A stretch of 64,000 nt of DNA, from contig OX419757.1 in the NCBI GenBank assembly GCA_948567375.1, positions 30,442,001 through 30,506,000 of the forward strand, written 5' to 3'. Below, one piece after another: positions 21,339-32,555 of the stretch. Source of the stretch: Lunularia cruciata (lineage: Eukaryota; Streptophyta; Marchantiopsida; Lunulariales; Lunulariaceae). The first letter of the stretch is position 1; each line of letters starts with the position of its first letter. A program made the position numbers and the translations under genes. The notes below the pieces were generated by a model that worked only from the letters and a program-made list of their open reading frames with translations, was not told the origin of the DNA and made no database searches.

Positions 21339-21540
21339 TTCTAGAAGTATCTAAGAAGCTTCTTGGGAAGCTTCCCGGCTAGCTTAGCTTGCACCCCAAG
21401 TAGGTAGCTTCTAGAAGCTTCCAATTAGCTTAGCTTGCATGCCAAGTAGGCAACTTCTAGAAAGAATCTTCTTGAAAGCTTCCCAATTGACTTGGCTTGC
21501 ACTCAAAGAAAGAGACTCAAGGAAGCTTCTTAAGAAGCTT
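21339..21540 (+). promoter_or_regulatory. Cluster of heat-shock-element-like motifs in the D LTR
   Basis: Alternating GAA/TTC units at two-base spacing: TTCTAGAA (21339-21346), GAAGCTTC (21355-21362), GGGAAGCTTCCC (21365-21376), a perfect three-unit TTCTAGAAGCTTC (21409-21421), TTCTAGAA (21455-21462), a three-unit GAATCTTCTTGAA (21464-21476), GAAGCTTC (21522-21529) and GAAGCTT (21534-21540). All lie within about 225 bp upstream of the TATA box. The nTTCnnGAAnnTTCn pattern is the known binding site of heat-shock factors. Confidence 0.7.
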
Positions 21541-21562
21541 ATCAAGAGCCTTGTATGCTCCG

Positions 21563-21570
21563 TATAAATA
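21563..21570 (+). promoter_or_regulatory. D LTR TATA box
   Basis: TATAAATA, about 23 bp after the last heat-shock-like box. Confidence 0.7.
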
Positions 21571-21800
21571 CCAAACTTGAAGCTCATGATAGGCATTTGG
21601 AGTTTCCCCATACTCAAGTGTCTCAGTATGATCTTCCATCCTCTTATTTTTCTCCTTGGTCTTGATATTTTACACGAGCAATCCAGGTGCTCTTACCCTT
21701 TTGGCAAGTGCTCTTACTCTCTTAGCCAAAGCTTGTATCCTTTAACACTTGATCAGATCTACAAAATCAACATCCACCCACCACCAAGGACCTTCTTTTT

Positions 21801-22824
21801 TCCTCCATGATTATTAGCCCAATGAGGCAAATGATAGAGTCCTACTTTCCCTATGCTCTACTTCACTCTATATGTTTCTCAATGGGTAGGTCATCATAGT
21901 TGGTTTTTGAGCACCTTCAAGATGGCCTCTCCCTAGATGCTCCAAATTTGGGTTTTCTTTTTCCCCATAGGTGGTTTGAGAGTTTTGGGATTTCCTTGAA
22001 GATAGGAGGATTCTTGTAGTTTCTTCATATTGAACACCTTATACAAACCACAACCCATGCTCGCCTCCTCCCCAAATTGAAGAATACCCAAGGGGCCTAT
22101 TCCATTCTTACTAGGTGTACCTCCTTAAGGCATCATATTTTGCATGGACATTCATGCTTACAAAGGTAGTGTTGCCATACTTTTGGATTTTTGGTAGTAC
22201 TATTAACCATACTTTCTCCACTTTGTAAGGGTATGCATGCTCTTGCAACTATCAAATGAGTGGTGTATGAAGCACATAACTCTCCCTATAGTCATGTATA
22301 GACATGGCCTCATAGGAAGCAGGATGCCATATCACTAACAACATATAATTGATCATGAGCTCTAGTAGTCCCTTATTTAGTAGAAAATTTCTTACATAAG
22401 GGTTTTTCTTTTCCATTAGGAACTATCACAATAGTAGATTCAAGCACTTATGCCTTCTAAGAATTTCTTCAATTGGCTCATGACTTATCACCAAACCCTA
22501 CATGCACATCACCTCTTGAGTTTATTGACTTTGTATCCTTAGACTTTAGGAAGCTCCAAGTGGATTTGAGTGAGAATGTGGAGGTTAGGTTGTTGGAAGT
22601 ATCCTCAAATACCCAAGGAAGTAATCAAGGTAGGATAAGAATTCATCCCAAGGTTGTTCACTTGATAATTTTTATTCCAAAACTCAATCCATCTAGTGCT
22701 GTAAAGGCTTATGGGACTTATGTCTTATTGTACCAAATAGCCTCCTTAACACAATGCATCATTTGATTCAAGTTGGATAAAAAGTGATCTACATCCACCT
22801 CTTGTCCAGCTCCCAAGAGGAAAC
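21801..22824. other. Unassigned sequence left of element E
   Basis: No protein motif or family match. A 97-codon plus-strand frame at 22473-22766 has no recognisable similarity. This is probably the target DNA of element E or remains of another element. Confidence 0.4.
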
Positions 22825-22972
22825 TATGGTACTCACATTTTTTTGACAAGTTTTAAAGAAGAAGTGTATTGTTGGATCCAAATTGAAGCTTAATGAAGAA
22901 GAAAAGAGAAAATTATGTGTTTAGCATAGACCCAAAGAAGTTGACCTTGGGTGAAAGTTAAAAGGACTTGGG

Positions 22973-23194
22973 TTGCGCTTGTGGAGGTATAAACCCAAAG
23001 AAAGGATACTTTGCATTGGGATGCACAACCTGATCCAAAGAACCTATAACAACCTTTCCTTGTGTCTAGCCAATCAAGAAGGTATGTGTAAAGAAAAAAA
23101 CTACCTTGAGATAAAGATGACATTGAGAGTGATAGAAATCAAACACACAAAATTTGCATGTCATTTAAAGATCAATGGAAGAATGATTGTGTAG
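22973..23194 (+). CDS. LTR ORF-a, 5' LTR copy, unknown 73-aa frame
   Basis: Contains WRYKPKER(I)LCIGMHNLIQ, NNLSLCLANQ and IKMTLRVIE. The longer copy in the 3' LTR (34043-34438) matches it closely, and E1 has the decayed equivalent near 14280-14400. It lies about 180 bp upstream of the U3 ORF and may be its original N-terminal part. No known family recognised. Confidence 0.4.
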   Translation: MRLWRYKPKERILCIGMHNLIQRTYNNLSLCLANQEGMCKEKNYLEIKMTLRVIEIKHTKFACHLKINGRMIV

Positions 23195-23369
23195 TGAAAA
23201 ACTATAAGATTGAGAATTTCTCAAGAGAATTTTGAAATGTCACAACAATATTCCATGCCTATCAATAGTTTCCTAGAGGAGTTAGGATTTTGTGTTTTGG
23301 GGAGGGTTTGATCTTTTAGAGACCAAAAGTGAGGAAGCACACAATGCCACCAAAGGGTTATAAGTAGAT

Positions 23370-25649
23370 GTGGTGAGTGATCTTGCAACTGGCCTATTAG
23401 ACATAGTGGCAAGGATCAAAGTCTTGAGCAAATTTTGCATCACTTTTCTAGGATGGAATTGGAATTTGAGTTTTCTAGAATTCATGGCAGAAATTGTTGC
23501 TAGCTATTGCAAAGATAGTCCCAAGACAAAGGGAAACCAACTCACTGGATTGAGTCAAATCAAAGACTAGTCTTAGGGAGAGAAGCAAGAGAAGTAGGAG
23601 GAGTCACCTTCTATCACAAGTGTGATTTTTTAGAAGAAGCAATCACAGTGAGAAATTCTTTTAGTGCACCTCGCATTAAGAATGGGCACAAGGTAGATAG
23701 CTATAAAGACACAATACAAAGGAGTATAGTCAATGTGATGATGGCCATGTTTAAGCCTGAGCACACCACTTATGTGAAGATGCAGTAGGCAGTGTTTTTC
23801 CACTAGATGTGTGAAGGAGAAGTGGTGAATTGGGCAAAGTGTTTGTAGTAGTGAGTAGGTCAAATGATTAACACTTGGAGAATAGACCTGCCACTACGTT
23901 ATTTTGTACCATTCACTGCCCATTTCTACTTCATACTAAACCTACTCAGCTTGGAGGAGAGAGGAAGAATGGTGTCACACTTTCACCATGACTTACAATG
24001 AGTAGCAAATTTGGACAAGCAATATTACATAAGGTGAATCAGTGAAGACAATGACCACTACATCAAGACCAAGAAGGAGAAGATAGTGTTGGTAGAAATC
24101 CCAAGGCCAAGAAAGAGAAGTAGACCTAGAGGGAGAATATCACCAATGGAGGTGGTGAAGAACTAGTCTTCAGAGGAAGAATTGGAAAGGAAAGCAAAGT
24201 TGAATTGTGAAGGCTTGGAAGAGGAAGAAGACTTCACCCTCTAGAGTAACGAGTCTAGCAATTGAGAGTGACAGAGAACCCAAAGTCCAGCAATTGGTAG
24301 ACAAAGTTGCAAGAGAAGAAGATGAGGAGGTCCATGTAGTGATTGACTGCATGGAAGGAGGAGATGAGTCTTGTTCGGAGTTACTTGCAATAGAGTTGGA
24401 GGAAGAACAAACAAAAGAGCATGCATTGGTGTTTCCAAGGGCAGCAAGGCTGAAGAGGAGTGTGTAGGTTGTAGCTGCAAGTCCAAGCAAAGCCAAAGAG
24501 GAAGGATTGATGTTGAAGTACAAAGATCACATCTTTGGGGTAAAGCAGCAGCCAAAGAAGTGCTGACCAAAGACAAAGATAGAGAAGATGATGAAGAAAG
24601 ATATGCTAGAGTTGAGTATATATCAAAGATCGCCTATCCTTTGTTGGTGCAATTGCAAAATAGGAAGGAAGAGTTGAGGAGAGAGCATCCTAAAGTGAGG
24701 GATGAGATCAATATAATAAAGTTCTTGAATGAAGACAACTTGGAGTTGAGGAGGAAGTTAAGCCAAGGAGAGCAAGAAGCCAAAGAACTTTAGGTTGATG
24801 CTATTTTGTGGAGGAAGAACTTTGATAACTTGAAGGAGAGTTGTGTGAAGTGTGTCAAAGAACTCAAACAACAAATGGCAAAATTGAAGGAGCAGAAAGC
24901 AACATTCAAGAAATTGAAAGCAAAATTCATTGATGCATGCTTGGAGGTACTACACAATGGTAGTGGTGATGGAGCAAGAGCTAGAGAGCCTAAGGAAGAA
25001 TGCAACCGAGAAAGATCAGGCATTGTAGTGTGAGTTGACAACTAGATATCAAGACGAGGAACGACTATGATGTTTGGTAAGAAGTGCTAAAGGCCAGATT
25101 GCTTGGTATGCATAGGAGAAGAAGATGTTGGCAGTCAAGTACAAAGTCAAATTGTAGATGTATTGAGATGATTTGAAGATGGAGAAAACTCATAGGTAAC
25201 GATTGGAATCAAATGGAGAGATTGTCACAAGAATGAAGGTGATGTTGAGTATAGAAGCAGAAGTTAAGTTAGAGGAATCCAGATTGCATGAATTGTAGTT
25301 GCTTGTGCAAGAGACAAGGAAGCAAAAAGCAAAGGATGTGGATCTGAATAAATTGTTGGTTTGCTTGAGAGACCATGTAGATAGGAAGATGTTAGAAGTA
25401 GGAGACAATGTGAGTCTCAAATTAGGTTTAGTGTGATCTAAATTAGATAAACCTTGGAGTGGTGTGAAAGAAGAAATTAAGTGCAATGTAGGAGTGCAAG
25501 TGTCTTTGGGTGAGTTTCTTGAGAGAGTAGAAGAAGTTAGAGTAGGGAAGGAGAAGGTAGAGAGAATAACTATGACTTCAATTTTAGCTCAAGCTAAAGA
25601 TATGATAAAAGTGGAAGAGGAAATCAGAATTGTAGATAAACCTAAATAA
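23370..25649 (+). pseudogene. E 5' LTR copy of the U3 ORF
   Basis: Begins with VARIKVLSKFCITFLGWNWN (as in E1 and E3). It continues through a decayed domain with YKDTIQ.., VNWAKC-like and FTAHFYF-like blocks (23680-23960) and an acidic linker (24207-24467; REPKVQQLVDKVAREEDEE). The coiled coil follows (24600-25030; YPLLVQLQNRKEELRREH, FLNEDNLELRRKLSQGEQEA), then a tail at 25464-25649. Several stops; blocks are in register with E3. As in E1, the whole ORF lies upstream of the LTR TATA box. Confidence 0.65.
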
Positions 25650-25846
25650 GGAGAAGGGATTGAAGGATCATCAGGTTTAAAAGCCAAATTTGAGGTAGAC
25701 AACAAATTGGATAAGTAAGATATGAAGATATGAAGATGCAAATATGAAGAGGTGGAATTTCATTTTGGATCTATAGGTTGGTAAAGTTGTTAAGATATTT
25801 CTTAACAACTTTGTATATAGTTAGATAATTGTTGCAATGTGCTACC

Positions 25847-25855
25847 TATTTAAAG
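25847..25855 (+). promoter_or_regulatory. E 5' LTR TATA box
   Basis: TATTTAAAG in the conserved CTACCTATTTAAAGG context; in the 5' LTR this would drive the genomic RNA. Confidence 0.65.
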
Positions 25856-26508
25856 GAGAGATTTGCAATGAGTTGTTCAATATTCATTTTTTAAAGTTAC
25901 GTAAAGCAAAGTGTTGTACCTCAATTCTCATCATTTCAGCTTAATTCCAAGTATCAATCTTATGTGTGTTTGTGAGTGTTTGGAGAAATTCAAAGTGCAA
26001 GTCAGTGAGCTTGTTGGATGTTGGATTCTACAGCTATGATCTTATTTTTTGTGTTTGTCTTGAGTAGATAGCAATCAAGGCAATGCCTTGATAAATTTGT
26101 GAGGAATCATAGTGTTGGTAATTTTATGCATTGGTGATCACAATATAGGATTGATGCAAAGCAACCTTGATTGAGGAAATTGTACCTTCAATGGAGGATT
26201 AGAATGCAATTCCAAGCTCAAGTTGTTTCATGTTGAGGTAGCCTTCTTCAAAAGAAGTGAATCATCACAATCAAGATGTTTTGAAAGATATAGATGAATT
26301 GTGATTATGGGTGTTATGATATGTGACGAGACTTCAAATTCATTGCTTGTTACTCTCTTCTAAGTGTGGTTTAAAGACACAACCAAGAAGAACTGTTTGT
26401 AATTATTTAGTTTGTATTTGACCATTTTTGACTTGTGTCTTTGTGGGAACAAACTATTTACTTGCTGATTATTGCAAAAGTGATACTTGTTGGATTGTCA
26501 CAAATTTT

Positions 26509-26525
26509 TGGCACCGCTGCCAAGG
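26509..26525 (+). promoter_or_regulatory. E primer binding site (tRNA-Asp type)
   Basis: TGGCACCGCTGCCAAGG begins 6 bp after the 5' LTR end. It matches the plant tRNA-Asp primer site TGGCGCCGTTGCCGGGG at 13 of 17 positions. This fixes the LTR boundary and orientation. Confidence 0.75.
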
Positions 26526-26584
26526 TTACAAATCTTGGGCGTAGAAGAATATGAAACCAAATCTTAAACTGAGTGTCCAAAAAA

Positions 26585-28440
26585 TATGGATGTCTGCATC
26601 AAAAGAACAACAAGAAGAACAGGCTTGTAAGTGACCTTTGCAACATGAAGAAGAAGAATGCCAAAAGCACAAATTCACTAGGTAAGAATCTGAGAAAGAA
26701 GCATTAGATCTACAACTTCTTCATGAAGTTCAAGGAGCCTTGCATGAACTTGAAGAAAAGAAAAGAGAAGTTGGGTGGTGAAGTTACTTTGCATCCCCAA
26801 ATCCCAAGAAGAAGAAAGATGCAAGTAGACAGACATATTCATTGTGCTCCAATACACTAACTTCCTCCAAAGCTATCAAGGTCAGCCAGTTATATAAAAG
26901 AATTCATTCTTGAGAAGACCTCTAAATTTTGATGGAAGAAGAGTGTCAACAAATCTTACACATGGTTCCTTGATTGGCTCAGAGGGATCTTCAAGAGCAA
27001 TTTGACGATATTGACCCTTTTTCTACAACTCAGGTTGAAGTCGACATACCCTCAGAAGAACATCTTGTCGACAAAGACCTAGTTTTGAACTTGGTAAAAT
27101 TAGAACCCTTAGGTTGCACCAGATGCACCATTTTTGGCCAGTACCTTGGGTCCATCAAGTTCTACATTACTGTAGCCTACTCATCAGACTTGTAAAATGA
27201 CTTCATTACTCATCACCCGACACACATGTCAAAAGTATAAGAGGACAAAACAAGATGAAGATCCTAATGAATTCATCAAATAATTTGAGGTCATCTCCTT
27301 TGCCAACAAGGAGCATGACTCTGCTGACCAGCTGTGAATCTTCCCAAGTCTACTCCAAAAGAAGTCAAGGAGCTAGTATACCCATGTAACCTAGACGAGG
27401 TTCAGACCAGCCGACTAGACAAACTTGCAAATCAACTTCTTGGAATGATTCTAAGAAGTTTATTATGATACAAGTGTCTTTGCGGCACTCAATGATTTAG
27501 ACCAAAGAAAGAAGTGGAAGTTGAGAGACTACTCTAAGCAGTTCATGGCCCTATTGAATTGAGTGTTGAAGCAATCCGATGTGGTGGGTTACTCCAATGC
27601 ACGAGCCATCACCTGGTTCTTTGGCTAGTGATAGCCCGCCAAGGAACCTGGGTTGTCACTAGAGATTTGAATCTTTGCCAAGGAGAGGAATGTAATTTAC
27701 CTAGACAAAGTACTCAAGTACATTCCCCAATACAAGGCAGACCCCTCTTATTTGTCCAATAATAGAAGAAATTAGGAGAAGAAAGGAAAAAATCCAAGAT
27801 AGAGATTCTTGTAGTACCTCCCATTCTTCAAAAGAATCTTCCATGTCCTCTAGTTCTTCTTTGGGATCCAAAGAGAACTCCAAGTCAAGAAAAATCAGAA
27901 CATGAGGAAATAAAGTATTGATACTCCCAACTAAATAAGATAAACATTAAGATGGAGAAACTTACTGAAGAGTTTGCAGATTTTAAGATCCAAATGATTG
28001 GGGAAGAGGACCAAAGAAAAACCCCTTCATTTGGAAGATCCAATGTATGGTGCACTACATGTGGCAAGTCAGGCCATGCCAACACAGATTGTTTGACACA
28101 AATTGTATTTCTAGTGTAGCAAATTGATTAGGTTCCAAGTTGGGACCAAAATGAGGAAGATGAGGCAGTGTACTAGACCCCAAGAGGTAGAGGCTTAGGC
28201 AAGCATATCATACCAAGGCCTCAGGTATGGACCCAAGGAGTATAACAACAATAATGCTCCTCAACAAAGAACATTGATGGGTAGCCAAAATAGGCCTCAA
28301 AATGTTTCACCAAGAGCATGTTACAATTGTGGCTCTATGGGCCATTGGTTTTTGAATTATCCTTAGCCAAGGTGTCAAATTGTGAATTTTCTACTCTATG
28401 GAAATTTTAAAGATTCAGGCCATGGTGGAAATTAGTGACC
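26585..28440 (+). pseudogene. gag: E gag with two zinc knuckles
   Basis: Starts near an ATG at 26585 with a Glu/Gln-rich, coiled-coil-like N terminus (QLLHEVQGALHELEEKKREV). It continues through 26974-27195 (DIDPFSTTQVEVDIPSEEH). The capsid core near 27260-27700 reads DEDPNEFIK, FEVISFANKEHDSADQL and RDYSKQFMALLN. A perfect knuckle CTTCGKSGHANTDC lies at 28051-28092. A second, CYNCGSMGHWFLNY (28319-28360), has its last Cys changed to Tyr. Many stops. Confidence 0.82.
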
Positions 28441-28449
28441 TCAACTACC

Positions 28450-29755
28450 CAACCCAAAGCCACCAGTGAAGTATGTATAGACTACAATTGAGTACGTTGC
28501 ACTCCATTCTAAAGGAGATGCCATTGTAAATTGCATCACTCTTGAGGAAGGAAGACCTCAAGATAGAAGTCCAACTCAAGAAGAAGAATGGCTGGACCTT
28601 GAAATTTTGACGGTAGAAAAACACTCAAGAAAGAAGAAGTGTGATCCCAAAGAAGTGAGTACCAATTCATTGTCTTCAAGTCAGGCAAAGCAACTACATC
28701 CAAGAGCCATACAATCTGCTAAGGAGGAGAAAATTGAAGCCAAAAGACAAAGCTAAAGCCTTGCAAAAGGAAATCCAAAAGGCAGTGCAAAGAACTCGGG
28801 ATATGAGTTTGGAGGAGGATACAAAGATGAAGCCTCCAAATTTTTCTGACTGACATCCAATTAAAGTTGAGGATCTGATTTGAGCCAAGGTGGATAAAAT
28901 TGAAGTAGCTTGGATTCAGACCACTAGTATTCCAATCACCATTCTTAAGTAGCCCAAAGTCAGGTTGGAGTAAGGAGAAACTTCAAACCTAAAGTTGAAG
29001 GCAAAGAAGGTGAAATTAGGAGGAGTACCTCAATATGATATGGAGGCAGATTTGGTGCCTATGCATGCCATTGTTACCTTCAAGCAATTGTGGGTAGACA
29101 ACAAGTTGTACAAGAAGCAGCTAATTTATGCACTCAAGAAAGTCAAGATGATGACCAAGAAAGAATTGTTGGCCATCTATCATATTGAGCAAGAAGAGTT
29201 GGGATCACTTGAAGTGGATGTGGAGATCATGAGTTGCATGATCACAATGGTACCCATTAATTTGGGTTCTTGTATGAATGTAGTGATCAAGTATACCGCA
29301 CACCAATTGTGGTTTCACACTCTTGAGCCTACACCCCAAATTTTGAAGTTTGTAGATGAAACCAGGAGATGACCTTTTGGCATGTTGTCAAACATTCTAC
29401 GGTTGTTGGTGGAGTTTGTTCAAGTTGAATTACACCATGTTGAGACCAATGACTAAAATTGGTTATCCAATGTTGATTGGAAGACCTTGGTTGTATAGTG
29501 CTCAAGTTGTTGTGGATTGGCACAAGCAAAAGTTGAGGTTTAAGGACATCTCATCCAAAGACCAGAAGCTGGTGATGGTGAGTTGGACAAAGGTTCCCCA
29601 CCTTGGAGAAACCACTTTATTTGAAGATGAAGATGAATCCAAAGATGCATCATCTTTGTCTTTTGAAGACTTGGATGAAGAACTCCAAGTCAATTATTTG
29701 GAATAATATGAGGTAGAGGTCAAAGACAAAGATCCCTATGACATTGCCTTGGGTG
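28450..29755 (+). pseudogene. pol: E protease region
   Basis: The open frame 28995-29372 reads YDMEADLVPMHAIVTFKQLW and MVPINLGSCMNVVIKY. The next frame, 29356-29706, carries MTKIGYPMLIGRPWLYSAQ, the typical C-terminal LLGRPWL block of retroelement aspartic proteases. An acidic stretch (DEDESKDASSLSFEDLDEEL) follows. The active-site DTG-type motif is not clearly visible. RT should follow but is replaced by an inverted piece. Confidence 0.7.
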
Positions 29756-29759
29756 AGAA

Positions 29760-30225
29760 CAATTTGGAGGACCCAATTTGGAGCCCTCATAACTAGTGCT
29801 CCAACCAGTTTTTCCTTCAACACCTAGAAAGCTTTTTCTTGTTCTGCATCCCAAAAAAAGTCTTCCCACTTCTTCACCAGCTTTCTTAAAGGTGCAGCAA
29901 GCACTGCATAATTTGACACAAAGTGTTTGTAGTATCCGACATGTCCTAAGAAGGCTCTCATCTCCTGAATGATTTTAGGGGATTCCAAAGTTGAGATCAC
30001 TCTCTTTTTCTCAACATTGACTTCAATACCTTGGTTTGAGACCCAATGCTCTAGAAGAGTTCCTTCTTCTATTGCAAAGAAGCATCTCTTTGGGTGTAAT
30101 GACAAGCCGGTGTCATCAGCAAAATAATATATGGTTGCATTAGTCCTATTTAGTGTAATAGAGAAATTGGGAAAATAGTATCTAGATGTATTTAAAAGTG
30201 CTAGTTGCAAGCAATATAAACTTCC
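29760..30225 (-). pseudogene. pol: Inverted reverse transcriptase fragment within E
   Basis: The minus-strand frame 30210-29824 reads an RT thumb/connection segment: FADDTGLSLHPKRCFF, EHWVSNQGIEVN, IQEMRAFLGHVGYYKHFVSN, then LRKLVKKWEDFFWDAEQEKAF. Beyond a stop it continues VLKEKLVGALVMRAPNW to about 29760. It is opposite in orientation to the gag and integrase around it, and the RT palm is missing. Either an internal inversion or part of a separate minus-strand insertion. Confidence 0.8.
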
Positions 30226-30369
30226 CCACTAGAAACTTGATAATTTCCAAAATAATGGGGTCTCTTTTGTTGGGCTGTAGCAAGCATTTTGAGAGTTGCA
30301 AGAAGAGCAGTGGATTTGGGTCTGAAGCTTCAAGAGAATCCGAGGCATGAGCTGTAACGTTTCTTCAAA

Positions 30370-32300
30370 CTTGGGAGTTTGTTATGTTATTGTAAAGAAG
30401 GAGAAAGAAAAAGAACTTGGAAGCAAGGAAACAAGGGACCAGAATTTTAACAACTATAGGAATAAGGCCTTTGGGAGGTTGGTGTTTGCAATTGGAACAA
30501 GACAAAAAGGAAAAGTCAGCTAAAGTCAAAAGGAGGGATTTGGGAAGGAGAAAAATATCAAAGGAGTTTTCTGAACAGGAAGGAATCTGAGAGGACATAG
30601 GATAGAGAATAAGAGGACAGAGGTGGACAGAGGAGAGAGGATAATGGAAATCAAAGGACAAAGTATGGCAGGAGGAGAAAAATCTCAAAAATGCCTTGGC
30701 AAGGAGAGTGGATTTCAAGAGAAGGAGGATATGACAACACACATGTGGGAGGAAGAGTAGAGAGAGAGAGGTGAGAGGAGTTCAGTCAAGAAGGGAGAGA
30801 ACAAGGAGAACAGGGAAGAATCTCAAAGAGGAGGGTTTTTTTGGTTAAGAGAGATATCAAAGGGAAGCGCTTGAACATGAGAAGGGAGGAATGATTCTTG
30901 AAGGAGAAAGGGTTTTGGACAAGGAAAGATAGGAAAAAGGGAGGAAATTATCTAAAGAGAGGGGTTTGGTTGCAGGAAGAATTCTCGTGAAGGAGAAGAG
31001 GGACAAGAACAAAGGAAGAGAAGGCAGAAAAGTTTTGAGAGAAGGGTTTGGACAGAGGGAGAGAAGGAGGGAATTTTTTAGAGAAGAAGGTAGGATAGAA
31101 GAAGAGAAGGCAGAAAGTTTTGGGAGAAGAAGGGTCTGGACAGAAGAAGAGAAGATAGGAATTTTGAAGAGGAGAAGTAATTGGCTAGACAGAGAGATTT
31201 TTTGAGAAGAAGTGTTTGGACAGAGGAGGGGATTCTTGAAAGGAAGGGTTGGACAAAGGACAGGGCAGGAAATATTGAGTGAAATTTTTTTCTTGGCTGT
31301 AGGAGAGATTTCTTGAGATTTTCTTTAGAGTAAGTTCTATGTTTTGGACAAAGGGATAGAGAAAGAAACATTTGAAGGTGAAGAGTGTGTGACCTTTTGT
31401 GATAGGAAGGACAAAGCATTGAGATAGGGCTTGGCCTAGATAGAGAAGTAACATGAGGATAAGAAAGAATCAAAGGAAGAAGGTTTGTTGGACCGCTGAA
31501 ATCCCAAAGAAGGCATTTTGACAAAGGAAGAGAAAGGATCAAAGGACAGAATGGAGGGTTTTGTATAAGAAGAGAGTGAATTGTCAAAGGGTGTTTTGGG
31601 TTTTGAAGGACAGAGAAGGATCAAAGGAGTTGAGTGACAAGAGTAACCTGAGATTGGCGATTCCCAATCCAGAGGAGAGATAAGAAGATCAAAGTGAGTT
31701 TGTACTCAATAGACAGAGCCTACTTGCCTTAGCATACATTGTCATTATTAGCCATGAGCAGCATCTTGGCAGTCCAAGAGTGAGTGCAAAAAAGTGGGAA
31801 CCTTGGAAGGACAACACCCAAGTCAATAGAGTATGCGTATTTTGAGAGATTGAGAGTTGTTTTTGTTCTCACAATTGGAGATTAATCAAAGAGAGCACCT
31901 GGAGCTTTGAAATCACACATAGCAGCCACAGAAAGCATTGGCCATTGTACTTTCATACAGACTTAGAATTTTATGAATTGGAAGTTTTGTGTATGGTTTC
32001 TAGCTGTCGAGTGTTTGGATCATAGTGAGGAGATATATGTTGGAGAATAGTGGAAAGGACAAGAAATATCAAAGGGAGAGAAATCTTGAAGGGGTTTTGC
32101 AAGACACATTAGTGAAGAGAAAACTCTTGAAGGGGTTTTGTAGGACAGATCATTTAGGAAAGAAATAAGAAGAATATCAAAGGGTTTGGTGTCTTAGCAA
32201 GAAGCAAACTCTTGAAGGGGTTGCAGAACAGACCAATGAAGGAAGGAAGGAAGGTCAAAGGGAAGCTTTGGCAAAACAAAGAGTTAAATTGTTGTGTTGT
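30370..32300 (+). repeat. 1.9 kb purine-rich, internally repetitive block
   Basis: The plus strand is dominated by A and G (GGAGAGAAGG, AAAGGAAGAG words) over almost 2 kb. Imperfect repeats of tens of bases occur: AGAGAAGGCAGAAAGTTTTG-like units at 31010-31150, and CTCTTGAAGGGGTTTTG units at 32090, 32120 and 32210. Antisense long open frames here are a by-product of the composition. It sits between the inverted RT piece and RNase H, so it is probably an insertion; its ends were not found. Confidence 0.65.
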
Positions 32301-32555
32301 AGGATCAAAACTTGGCTGTAATAGGTTCTTTCATTTTCTTGCTTGAGCCATTGGAGAACTTTAAGTATGATACATCCTGATACTCAATGAGCAAGCTAGT
32401 GTATCCTGCCAACTCATCCAAAGTGAGTGTTTTCAATATTTTCAAAATTTTGCCTTTGGATCAAGCAACAGTCTTTTCAACTATAACTAATAGTCTAATA
32501 GTTATATAAATCTTTTAGTTGATATAACTATAACTTTTAGTTGATATAACTCTTT
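32301..32555 (+). other. Spacer before E RNase H
   Basis: AT-rich, with repeated TTTTAGTTGATATAACT words (32514-32553). No coding content seen. Confidence 0.4.

Larger units (their letters stand above)
21250..21800 (+). repeat. Element D 3' LTR (limits approximate)
   Basis: Follows the chromodomain directly. It has an AT-rich start, three imperfect tandem units built on AAGCTTCC(C)...TAGCTTAGCTTGCA..CCAAGTAGG (about 21365-21500), a TATA box at 21563-21570, then a pyrimidine-rich R/U5. I could not fix either terminus exactly because the left end TG appears mutated and no second copy lies in the window. Confidence 0.65.
22825..26502 (+). repeat. Element E 5' LTR
   Basis: Starts TATGGTACTCACATTTTT (aligned to TGTGGTACCC of E1, so TG has become TA) and ends ATTGTCACA directly before the primer site. 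3678 bp. It contains a short leader frame, the U3 ORF, and TATTTAAAG at 25847-25855. Confidence 0.82.

Noticed and set aside
22473-22766. 97-aa plus-strand ORF left of element E
   Set aside because: No similarity or conserved copy in the window to support it as a gene.
31078-31587. 169-aa minus-strand open frame
   Set aside because: Antisense of the purine-rich block; a Ser/Leu/Phe-rich product of a pyrimidine-rich strand with no motif.
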